From contig CACXLY010000008.1 of NCBI GenBank assembly GCA_902768605.1, positions 1 to 13,525 on the forward strand: a stretch of 13,525 nt of DNA. The letters are read 5' to 3'. Each line of letters opens with the position of its first letter. Position 1 is the stretch's first letter. The notes beneath the pieces are model-generated. The model did no database searches. It saw nothing but the letters and a program-made list of their open reading frames with translations, and had not been told where the DNA came from. The translations under genes were made by a program, and so were the position numbers. Origin of the DNA: an uncultured Bacteroidales bacterium (lineage in GTDB: Bacteria > Bacteroidota > Bacteroidia > Bacteroidales > Bacteroidaceae). Of this stretch, positions 1-5,563 are shown in pieces.

Positions 1-1
1 G

Positions 2-277
2 AAGGAGCGCATCCGTGCCGGCAAGGCTTACTTCAGCGTAGCCAGCGGTGGCGGTACAGGTCGTACCCTTCACCCCGACAACATGGCAGCAGGTCCTGCC
101 AGCTACGGCATGACCGACACGCTGGGCCGCATGCACTCTGACGCTCAGTTTGCAGGTTCAAGCTCAGTGCCCGCTCACGTTGAGATGATGGGCTTCCTCG
201 GCATCGGCAACAACCCGATGGTAGGTTGCTCCGTAGCTTGCGCCGTACAGGCTGACCTCTATCTGAATAAGAAGTAG
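2..277 (+). CDS. GGGtGRT-family protein, C-terminal part (5' end outside window)
   Basis: Open from the left edge in this frame, giving 91 residues before the TAG stop. The fragment contains the sequence GGGTGRTLHPDN at about residues 16-27, the signature after which the GGGtGRT Pfam family is named. It is followed by a Gly/Met/Ala-rich tail with two Cys in the stretch VGCSVACAV. Proteins of this family are roughly 330 residues from memory, so about the last quarter is present. Their biochemical role is not established to my knowledge, and none is proposed here. The gene ends before a run of three hairpins, the last a convincing terminator, so this is the end of a transcript. Codon use is G+C-rich like the other genes in the window. 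The family call rests on the signature motif. Confidence 0.8.
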   Translation, partial: KERIRAGKAYFSVASGGGTGRTLHPDNMAAGPASYGMTDTLGRMHSDAQFAGSSSVPAHVEMMGFLGIGNNPMVGCSVACAVQADLYLNKK

Positions 278-290
278 TAGTTTCTTTCCC

Positions 291-347
291 CCTTCCCCTC
301 TTTTCGAGGAGAAGGAATAGTCATCCTGCTGTTCTTCGGAGCAGCAG
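291..347 (+). other. Two consecutive RNA hairpins after the GGGtGRT gene, one with a UUCG loop
   Basis: Positions 291-300 pair with 306-315 (ten positions, one mismatch) around a 5-nt loop. Positions 326-334 pair with 339-347 (nine pairs including one G-U) closed by a C(UUCG)G tetraloop, an unusually stable loop type. Neither hairpin is followed by a T-run on the plus strand. They precede the real terminator and may protect the 3' end of the message or act as processing signals; that role is inference. Confidence 0.6.
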
Positions 348-350
348 ACT

Positions 351-382
351 GAGCCCACCTTTCTTAGGGTGGGCTCTTTCTA
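351..382 (+). terminator. Rho-independent terminator of the GGGtGRT gene
   Basis: GAGCCCACC (351-359) and GGTGGGCTC (368-376) form a perfect 9-bp G/C-rich stem with an 8-nt loop, followed by a short T-rich tail (TTTCT). It lies about 75 nt past the stop codon of the GGGtGRT gene and is oriented for plus-strand transcription. Confidence 0.85.
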
Positions 383-389
383 TAGAATG

Positions 390-712
390 TTATTGCTGTC
401 CGGGGAAAATTTTTCTCTCTTCCTTTTAGGTCCTTTCCCATCGGCGATTCTGACGAATAGCAGCTTATGAGGGCTTACTTAAGTCTCGAAGAGACGACAG
501 ACCACAGACGGGGGTGTTAACCCCCGGTAATGGTGCGATGAAAGGGAAAGTCCTGAAAGGACGACAGAGTCCTAAAAGCAAGTTGTAGTTAAACCAATTA
601 CATATTCTGTCGCCCTTCCAGGGCTTTGATATACTAAATGACATAGCCCCGGGGGTTTCACCCCCGTCTGTGGTCTTTCGCACCTCCGGTGCTTTTTACC
701 GGACACCAATAA
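390..712. mobile_element. MITE/REP-like non-coding element with inverted termini and covarying mini-hairpins
   Basis: The ends are inverted copies: TTATTGCTGTCCGG at 390-403 and the reverse complement of TTATTGGTGTCCGG at 699-712. Inside, two arms are inverted relative to each other, each with three small hairpins. The left arm has 483-495, 509-526 and 550-562; the right arm has 612-624, 650-666 and 680-692. The four outer-type hairpins all have 5-bp stems and GAA or GGA loops, but every stem sequence differs while pairing is kept. The sequence ACCACAGACGGGGGTG recurs in both arms. No credible protein is encoded, so any movement would need a transposase supplied elsewhere. The first ~96 nt recur at 13429-13525. 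Flanks TAGAATG (383-389) and TAGAACG (713-719) could be a target duplication, but TAGAA also precedes the second copy. Confidence 0.75.
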
Positions 713-715
713 TAG

Positions 716-794
716 AACGTGATGCTGGCTGTCTGGCAACGTGATGATGGAAACTTAGCAACGTGATGCTGGAAGTCCAAGAACGTGATGCCGG
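716..794 (+). repeat. Four-unit repeat with exact 22-bp period
   Basis: The core AACGTGATGNYGG (third-last position C, A, C, C and so on) starts at 716, 738, 760 and 782, exactly 22 bp apart. The ~9 nt between cores are not conserved. The array lies directly against the right end of the 390-712 element and just beyond the recX stop codon. A conserved core spaced by about two helical turns recalls protein-binding iterations, but no binder is known and there is no sign of a replication origin. Confidence 0.75.
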
Positions 795-808
795 TTTTTA
801 CCTGTGAC

Positions 809-1282
809 TTAGTCCATCTTCAGGTATTCGTTGACAGCATCGAGGACGAGGTCTGTCTCGAAGCCGCGGGAGAGGAGATGGCGGACGAGCTTCGCCTTGC
901 GTTGGTACACGTCCTTCTCACGGAGGGTGCGGTCCTTTGCCTGGATGGCGTCACAAATCGTCTGCTGGTAGTCTTCGTCGGGAATCGTCGCCATGCCCTC
1001 CTCTATCTCTTCATCGCTGAGGCGGAGGTGGCGGAGCATTTGCCTTATCTTGATGCGGCCCCAGTGGTTGTAGCAGAACTTGTCGTGGCAATAGGCTCGG
1101 GCAAAGCGCTTGTTGTCGATGTACTTCTCCTTCTCGAGATAGTCCATAATGTTGCAGGCGTCCTGAACTGAGACACCCCACGACGAGAGTTTCTCCATTA
1201 TCTGAGCCTTGCAATGCTCGCTCTGGCTGCAAAGAGCCGTAGCCTTTCCAAGAGCAACCTCCTTTGTTAGTTCACAGTTCAT
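809..1282 (-). CDS. recX: RecX family regulatory protein
   Basis: A 157-residue protein that looks like a RecX modulator of RecA, a small all-helical three-repeat protein known to bind and limit RecA filaments. The typical core is visible at about residues 47-80 as YLEKEKYIDNKRFARAY followed by the KF.YN.WGR.KI pattern. A later repeat near the C-terminus contains KLVRHLLSRGFETDLV. The length fits Bacteroidetes RecX. The gene follows prmC on the same strand: the prmC stop TGA is separated from this ATG by a single ATT codon, and both genes lie in the same reading frame, so co-translation is very likely. The ATG and first codons (MNCEL) are built from a TATGAAT/TATGAAC-type heptamer array, and no Shine-Dalgarno site is evident. 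The 22-bp repeat array lies downstream. Confidence 0.88.
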   Translation of the reverse strand: MNCELTKEVALGKATALCSQSEHCKAQIMEKLSSWGVSVQDACNIMDYLEKEKYIDNKRFARAYCHDKFCYNHWGRIKIRQMLRHLRLSDEEIEEGMATIPDEDYQQTICDAIQAKDRTLREKDVYQRKAKLVRHLLSRGFETDLVLDAVNEYLKMD

Positions 1283-1297
1283 AATTCATAATTCATA
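1270..1297 (-). repeat. Heptamer tandem array forming the prmC-recX junction
   Basis: Read on the minus strand, the units are TATGAAT, TATGAAT, TATGAAC and TGTGAAC. The array supplies the last codons of PrmC (Y-E-L), its TGA stop, and the ATG and first codons of recX. The same family of units occurs at 11699-11775. Confidence 0.9.
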
Positions 1298-2167
1298 GTT
1301 AGATTTCCTTGCGCACACGAACCTTTCCTTATCGTATTGGTCGTTGATGATTCTTGTTTCTTTGTAACCTTTTTCGCGGAGAAGCGCCTCAACCTGCTTG
1401 GCATAAGCGCTGTTTACCTCAAAGAAGATTTGTCCTTCATCTGCAAGATGCATCTTTCCGAACTCGCTGATTGCCCTGTAGAAGAGCAGCGGGTCATGGT
1501 CGGGAACAAAGAGCGCGAGGTGAGGTTCGTGGTCGAGCACGTTCGTGTCCATCGCCGAGGCCTCGCTTTCGCAGATGTAGGGAGGGTTGCTGACGATAGA
1601 CCCTACCAAACCTCCCCTTAAAGGGGAGGCTTCCTGGCCAATGTTCTCCCCCTTTAAGGGGGAGTTAGAGAGGGTCTTTGGGCTCAATATATCTCCCTTC
1701 ACGAACTCCACCTCCGCGCCAAGGCGCTCGGCATTCTGCTTTGCGACTTCAAGAGCCTCATCCGAGACATCGAGAGCCGTCACCTTGTAGCCGTCGAGAG
1801 CCAGCGTGATGGCGATGCAGCCGCTGCCTGTCCCGATATCTAGCACCGTGCTACCGGATGGGACGTTCTGCTCGACAAGACGGACCAGTTGCTGTGTCTC
1901 GGGTCTGGGGATAAGCACGCCCGGACGGACGAGAAACTCGCGTCCGCAGAACTCCTCACTGCCCAAAACATACTGCACCGGCTCGCCTTTTGCCACTCTA
2001 TCCACAATTATTTGCAGCTCTGCTTGCTCATCTGCCGATAATGTCGTATCTTTGCCAAGTAGAATGTCTGTTCGCGAGAGACCGAAACGCCGCTCCATGA
2101 TGAGTTCATAAAGCGCCCTCCCCTCGCCCGAACCGTGTCTCAACTGTAACTTCTGCAGTGCATTCAT
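1286..2167 (-). CDS. prmC: Peptide chain release factor N(5)-glutamine methyltransferase
   Basis: PrmC (HemK) methylates the glutamine of the GGQ motif of release factors RF1/RF2 using S-adenosylmethionine. The 293-residue protein shows an N-terminal helical domain with LIMERRFGLSR and GEPVQYVLGSEEFCGREFLV. It then has PGVLIPRPETQQLV, SAM motif I DIGTGSGC (residues 110-117), and the catalytic NPPY (194-197) followed by EPHLALFVPDHDPLLFYR. All key motifs are present. Residues of about 164-190, just before NPPY, are encoded by an 80-bp palindromic repeat and look like an in-frame insertion in a variable loop. The N-terminus (MNALQKLQLRHGSGEG) is also unlike typical homologues. It is the first gene of a leftward operon with recX. 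A TATCTTTG box ends only 4 nt before the ATG, suggesting a nearly leaderless message. The last residues (NYEL) come from a heptamer repeat. Confidence 0.93.
   Translation of the reverse strand: MNALQKLQLRHGSGEGRALYELIMERRFGLSRTDILLGKDTTLSADEQAELQIIVDRVAKGEPVQYVLGSEEFCGREFLVRPGVLIPRPETQQLVRLVEQNVPSGSTVLDIGTGSGCIAITLALDGYKVTALDVSDEALEVAKQNAERLGAEVEFVKGDILSPKTLSNSPLKGENIGQEASPLRGGLVGSIVSNPPYICESEASAMDTNVLDHEPHLALFVPDHDPLLFYRAISEFGKMHLADEGQIFFEVNSAYAKQVEALLREKGYKETRIINDQYDKERFVCARKSNYEL
1598..1677. repeat. 80-bp palindromic repeat inserted in frame inside prmC
   Basis: The outer arms AGACCCT (1598-1604) and AGGGTCT (1671-1677) are exact inverted copies. Within them lie two further palindromes, CCTCCCCTTAAAGGGGAGG (1611-1629) and CTCCCCCTTTAAGGGGGAG (1646-1664), so the two halves of the element are inverted versions of each other. 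Reading continues through it with no stop. Confidence 0.85.
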
Positions 2168-2171
2168 GCTG

Positions 2172-2179
2172 CAAAGATA
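2172..2179 (-). promoter_or_regulatory. Bacteroidetes -7 promoter box for prmC-recX
   Basis: The minus strand reads TATCTTTG, an exact match to the TAnnTTTG -7 consensus of Bacteroidetes. It ends 4 nt before the prmC ATG, so transcription probably starts at or within a few bases of the start codon. No clear TTTG -33 element is visible. Confidence 0.6.
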
Positions 2180-2183
2180 TAAA

Positions 2184-2211
2184 AAAGATTAAAGATTAAA
2201 GAATAAAGAAT
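2184..2211 (+). repeat. Heptamer tandem array between prmC and ribD
   Basis: Four units in a row: AAAGATT, AAAGATT, AAAGAAT, AAAGAAT. They fill most of the 58-bp divergent gap and lie just upstream of the prmC promoter box. The period is 7 bp as at 1270-1297 and 11699-11775, but the unit differs. Confidence 0.85.
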
Positions 2212-2225
2212 AAAGTTTTTTTGTA

Positions 2226-3305
2226 ATGACCGAGATGCAACATAAGGCTCTCCCCCAAAGGGGGAGCGGGGAAGGGGCCGAATTCTACATGCGGCGATGC
2301 CTGCAATTGGCCCAATGTGGAGAGGCAGGCGCGGCGCCCAATCCGATGGTAGGAGCCGTGGTGGTCTGCGACGGACGCATCATTGGCGAGGGCTTTCACC
2401 GACGTTGTGGCGGACCTCATGCTGAGGTGAATGCCATCGGCAGTGTCAGGGAGAAGCACCTCCTCGGCCGCAGCACCATCTACGTCAGCCTTGAGCCATG
2501 TATCCAGAGCGGCATCAGGCGTGTCGTCATAGGATGCACCGATTCCTTTGCCAAGGTCAACGGACTGGGCATCAGGAAGCTGCAGGAAGCTGGACTGGAA
2601 GTGCAAGTCGGCGTGCTCGAGGACGAGTGCCGCGAACTGAACCGCCGCTTCTTCACCTTCCACGAGAAGCACAGGCCATGGATTACCTTGAAGTGGGCAC
2701 AGAGCGAGGACAACTATATAAGCCCCCTCCCCGCTTCCCCTTTGGAGGAGTGCACAAGCTGCAAACCGGTTCGCTTCCAAAGCACTCCGCCAAAGGGGGA
2801 GCGGGGAGGGGGCTGTAGAGGGAGCGAAGAGGGGGCTATATTTTTCTCCAACGCCCTGACCCAGACGCTTGTGCATCGCCTGAGGGCAAGGCATCAGGCT
2901 ATCCTCGTCGGCACAAGGACTGCCCTCCTGGACAACCCGACGCTCACCACGAGACTCTGGCCCGGACCTAACCCGCTGCGACTCACCATCGACCGCCACG
3001 GCACGTTGCCCCCTACCCTACACCTGAAGGACGGCAGCACGCCGACCGTCATCTACACGCACGAGAGCATCGAGGAAATACTGGCCGACCTCTACCAGCG
3101 TGGCATTCAGAGTCTCCTCGTAGAAGGCGGTGCGAAATTGCTCCAAAGCTTTATCGACAAAGGCCTGTGGGACGAAGCGCGCATCGAGACCGCTCCCTTC
3201 AGTATAGGTGACGGCATAAAGGCTCCAGCACTCCAGGAAGAGCTACTGAAGAGCGAGCAAAACTATGGCGGACAAATCATACAGCTTTATCGGCATAAAC
3301 CCTGA
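2226..3305 (+). CDS. ribD: Riboflavin biosynthesis RibD (deaminase-reductase) with damaged deaminase site and palindromic inserts
   Basis: RibD carries out two steps of riboflavin synthesis: zinc-dependent deamination, then NADPH reduction of the pyrimidine intermediate. The deaminase half is recognisable from YMRRCLQLAQ, NPMVGAVVV, the zinc/catalytic HAEVNA (His65, Glu67) and TIYVSLEPC (Cys92). The reductase half runs from about TLKWAQSED (residue 154) and has LVGTRTALLDNPTLTTR and LLVEGGAKLLQSFI. Three oddities are visible. First, after EPC the usual segment of the type HYGKTPPCADLI is missing in frame, taking the second zinc cysteine. Second, residues ~166-197 are encoded by a 94-bp palindromic repeat. 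Third, residues ~8-18 come from another copy of that repeat. The ATG at 2226 keeps residues before YMRRC; the ATG at 2287 (MRRC) would be too late. The protein is probably not a working deaminase; reductase function is uncertain. Confidence 0.85.
   Translation: MTEMQHKALPQRGSGEGAEFYMRRCLQLAQCGEAGAAPNPMVGAVVVCDGRIIGEGFHRRCGGPHAEVNAIGSVREKHLLGRSTIYVSLEPCIQSGIRRVVIGCTDSFAKVNGLGIRKLQEAGLEVQVGVLEDECRELNRRFFTFHEKHRPWITLKWAQSEDNYISPLPASPLEECTSCKPVRFQSTPPKGERGGGCRGSEEGAIFFSNALTQTLVHRLRARHQAILVGTRTALLDNPTLTTRLWPGPNPLRLTIDRHGTLPPTLHLKDGSTPTVIYTHESIEEILADLYQRGIQSLLVEGGAKLLQSFIDKGLWDEARIETAPFSIGDGIKAPALQEELLKSEQNYGGQIIQLYRHKP
2249..2279 (+). repeat. G/C-rich palindromic repeat near the start of ribD
   Basis: CTCTCCCCCAAAGGGGGAG is followed by CGGGGAAGGGGC. 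Positions 2255-2278 match 2790-2813 at 23 of 24 bases. It encodes LPQRGSGEG-type residues between the start codon and the conserved YMRRC segment. Confidence 0.8.
2721..2814. repeat. 94-bp palindromic repeat inserted in frame in the ribD reductase domain
   Basis: The left arm begins AGCCCCCTCCCCGC (2721 on) and continues to GGAGTGC. The right arm, read as reverse complement from 2814, begins with the same bases and continues to GGAGTGC with a few substitutions. The middle holds a less symmetrical ~25-nt centre containing AAACCGGTTCG. No stop codon is introduced. It encodes about 32 residues (166-197) right after the first conserved strand of the reductase domain. Confidence 0.88.
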
Positions 3306-3419
3306 AAAACATGGAATAAAGTGTTACACAAGGCACAATATTCCCTAATTAAACTTAAAACAAAGGCAGAATAGAGCAATAAATCGTAAAGAGTAAATAG
3401 TAAAATCGTAATTTATTTG

Positions 3420-3427
3420 TATCTTTG
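3420..3427 (+). promoter_or_regulatory. Probable -7 promoter box upstream of the lipoprotein gene
   Basis: TATCTTTG matches the Bacteroidetes -7 consensus TAnnTTTG. It sits in the 165-bp A/T-rich gap after ribD and 43 nt before the chosen ATG at 3471, giving a leader of roughly 35-40 nt. A convincing -33 TTTG is not seen. It would drive the lipoprotein-porG-uppS-bamA block. Confidence 0.6.
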
Positions 3428-3470
3428 CACCTTGAAATCACACGTACACGCTATGCGCGCATATAATATA

Positions 3471-4817
3471 ATGAGGAAACGATGGTATCAGTTGCTTCTG
3501 GCATTGCCCCTGTTGGCAGCGTCATGTTCCAAAGACAACAGCGTCGTCTCCACAAGCAACGACTATTGCTACATAAAGTCCGTCATGCTGGGGACGGTCA
3601 AGCGTCAGGTAGGAACTATCAGCACTTCCTTTGTCGGCAGTTACTACGAGATGACCGTCAATCTCCGCAATAACACCATCGAGAACCGCGACTCGCTGCC
3701 CTATGGCAGTCTGCTCGACAGAGTCGTCGCCACCATCACCTTTGATGGCTCTGTGCTTAGCTATCGCGAGAAAGGCTCCAACGCAGAATGGACCGTCTAT
3801 AATGCTACAGACAGCCTCGACCTGACTAAGCCCCTGGAACTCCTGCTGACCAGCAACGACAACCTGACCAGCCGCTCCTATACCCTCAAGGTCAATGTAC
3901 ACAAGCAGGAAGGCGACTCGCTTTTCTGGAGCAAGTGCGAGAGTGAAGTGGAACAGCTCGCAGACATGACCGACATGAAAGCCTTTACCCTGAACGACAA
4001 GCTAATGGTCCTCGGACAAAAGGCTGCAGGCATCGTCCTCGCCGAGCGCTCATCTTCCGACACACAAAGCACTTGGGAAGAAACAGCCACCTCTGGTTTG
4101 CCTCTTTCTGCAGACCTGCAAACGCTTCGCCGTCAGGCAGAAAACCTCTATCTCAGCACAAGCGACGGCCAAATACTCACCTCGACCGATGCAAAGGACT
4201 GGCAGCAGGTAGGGACAACGCTTCCTGCAGGCCTGACGCTTGTGGAAAAGACTGAAAGCTTCTTCTACGCTATCTCGGAAGGCAAGTTGCTGCGCTCCGC
4301 AGATGCCACGACCTGGGAAGAAGAAGAGCTTGACACAGAAGCCGACATGCTGCCGCAAACCGCCATCAGGACTCTGTGCCTCGACCAGGCCAACGGCAAC
4401 TCGCGTATCATAATGGTCGGACAAAGAGAAGGAAGCGAGCACGCTGTCGTCTGGAACAAGATGTGGAATGACAGCGAGACAGAACAGACGGCAGAGTGGA
4501 TTTACTTCCCAATCAGTCCCGACAACACGATACCCTGTCCGCGGCTCAATCACCTCAACCTCCTGCCCTACGACGGCAAGTGCTTCGCCTTCGGAGGAGC
4601 CTCAACAGACGGCACGCACGAGGCGCTCGACGTCCTGTACGTCAGCCAAGACTACGGCATCACCTGGCGTCCGTCTGCCGAAATCCACATACCTTCCGAA
4701 CTGAAAGACACAAAAGGTTGCATCACCAGCACCGTCGACAATAATCACTTCATCTGGATTATCACTAACGCACAAGTATGGCGAGGAAGACTGAACAGAC
4801 TTGGATTCGCACAATAA
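3471..4817 (+). CDS. Outer-membrane lipoprotein, DUF6242-like, with C-terminal propeller-type repeats
   Basis: A 448-residue predicted lipoprotein. The start at 3471 gives MRKRWYQLLLALPLLAASC, a short charged N-terminus, hydrophobic core and lipobox LAAS-Cys19. An upstream in-frame ATG at 3453 is possible, and a TTG at 3417 would overlap the promoter box. After the Cys comes SKDNS, loosely like lipoprotein export signals in this phylum. The N-terminal domain (about 25-150) has a conserved-looking stretch NNTIENRDSLPYGS and a Tyr-Thr-Leu-Lys strand typical of Ig-like folds. The C-terminal half has Asp-box-like sites (STDAKDW, SADATTW, SQDYGITW) suggesting a beta-propeller. I recognise it as resembling DUF6242 proteins of Bacteroidales; the function is unknown. 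Its end overlaps the next gene by 40 nt, so the two are probably translationally coupled. Confidence 0.75.
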   Translation: MRKRWYQLLLALPLLAASCSKDNSVVSTSNDYCYIKSVMLGTVKRQVGTISTSFVGSYYEMTVNLRNNTIENRDSLPYGSLLDRVVATITFDGSVLSYREKGSNAEWTVYNATDSLDLTKPLELLLTSNDNLTSRSYTLKVNVHKQEGDSLFWSKCESEVEQLADMTDMKAFTLNDKLMVLGQKAAGIVLAERSSSDTQSTWEETATSGLPLSADLQTLRRQAENLYLSTSDGQILTSTDAKDWQQVGTTLPAGLTLVEKTESFFYAISEGKLLRSADATTWEEEELDTEADMLPQTAIRTLCLDQANGNSRIIMVGQREGSEHAVVWNKMWNDSETEQTAEWIYFPISPDNTIPCPRLNHLNLLPYDGKCFAFGGASTDGTHEALDVLYVSQDYGITWRPSAEIHIPSELKDTKGCITSTVDNNHFIWIITNAQVWRGRLNRLGFAQ

Positions 4818-5515
4818 CCTTTGTCTGTTGTCTCTTGACCGTTGTCTGCCTCCGAGCAGAGGACGAGGTAGAGTACAAGATGGACATGGGCGTCGGAGTT
4901 GGCGGTTGCTTCTATCTGGGCGACGCTAACGGTGCTCCCTTCGCCAACCTCAGCGGTATGGGCGCTCTCACGGCACGCCGCATCCTCAATGCCCGCATGG
5001 CAGTCAAGGCCAACCTTGCCTTCGGACACATTCACGGCACTACCGACGGCTTCATTCCCACAAACGCGTGGAGCGAAACGCCAGAAGGAGGCCTCCCGAC
5101 AAAAGTGAAGTTCTCGCGAAGCGTCATGGACATCGGTGCACAATTCGAGCTGAACTTCTGGGGCTTTGGCACAGGCGTCGGCTATAAAGGCAACAGCCGT
5201 ATCACTCCATACATCCTTGCCGGAGCAGGCATCACCATCGGCATGGGAGGCGGAGCAAAAGCATGTGGCGGCCTGAACATCCCTGTCGGCTTGGGCGTGA
5301 AATACAAACTCAAACCTCGCATCAACCTCGGATTCGAGTGGACCATGCGCTTCAGCACGACTGACAAGCTCGATGCCACGTCAAAAGAGATGACGCAGCT
5401 CAGCGACCCATACGGCATAAAAGGCGGATTCCTCAAGAACAAAGACTGCTACAGCTTCGCCATGTTCTTCATCACATACGACATGTTCCCAAAGCTGCGC
5501 AAATGCAACAACTGA
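4778..5515 (+). CDS. porG: PorG/DUF6089-like outer-membrane beta-barrel protein
   Basis: 245 residues with a hydrophobic N-terminal signal (TITFVCCLLTVVCLRA, cleavage likely before EDE) and alternating aromatic/glycine strands typical of a small outer-membrane barrel. Diagnostic stretches are GGCFYLGDANG, ARRILNARMAVKANL, DIGAQFELNFWGFGTG, RITPYILAGAGITIG, GLGVKYKLKPRINLGFEWTMRF and LSDPYGIKGG. These fit DUF6089. In Porphyromonas gingivalis the member encoded next to uppS-bamA-ompH is PorG, an outer-membrane part of the type IX secretion system that contacts the PorK/PorN ring. Gene position supports the same assignment here; secretion function is inference. The ATG at 4778 lies inside the upstream lipoprotein gene (40-nt overlap) but is needed to include the signal peptide. 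Confidence 0.72.
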   Translation: MARKTEQTWIRTITFVCCLLTVVCLRAEDEVEYKMDMGVGVGGCFYLGDANGAPFANLSGMGALTARRILNARMAVKANLAFGHIHGTTDGFIPTNAWSETPEGGLPTKVKFSRSVMDIGAQFELNFWGFGTGVGYKGNSRITPYILAGAGITIGMGGGAKACGGLNIPVGLGVKYKLKPRINLGFEWTMRFSTTDKLDATSKEMTQLSDPYGIKGGFLKNKDCYSFAMFFITYDMFPKLRKCNN

Positions 5516-5563
5516 TGCAATTAAATAGTTAATAGTTAAGAATTAAGAAAGAAACCAAGTAAT

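Noticed and set aside
465..683. 72-residue minus-strand reading frame
   Set aside because: It lies entirely in the inverted-repeat element and its sequence follows from the palindromes; no homology or start signal supports a protein.
716..794. Possible CRISPR array
   Set aside because: The conserved core is only ~13 bp with ~9-bp intervals, far too short for repeats and spacers, and no cas gene is near.
785..1171. 128-residue plus-strand frame opposite recX
   Set aside because: Antisense shadow of recX, whose conserved motifs are on the minus strand.
2496..2505. Frameshift or sequencing error as explanation of the short RibD deaminase motif
   Set aside because: The frame is intact before and after the gap, and flanking residues match the family on both sides; a single-base error cannot give this, though an assembly collapse is still possible.
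2196..2999. 267-residue minus-strand frame opposite ribD
   Set aside because: Overlaps ribD and passes through its palindromic repeats; no recognisable protein motif.
3417..3470. Earlier TTG (3417) start for the lipoprotein
   Set aside because: It lies within the TATCTTTG promoter box and would put 18 residues ahead of a perfect lipoprotein signal starting at 3471.
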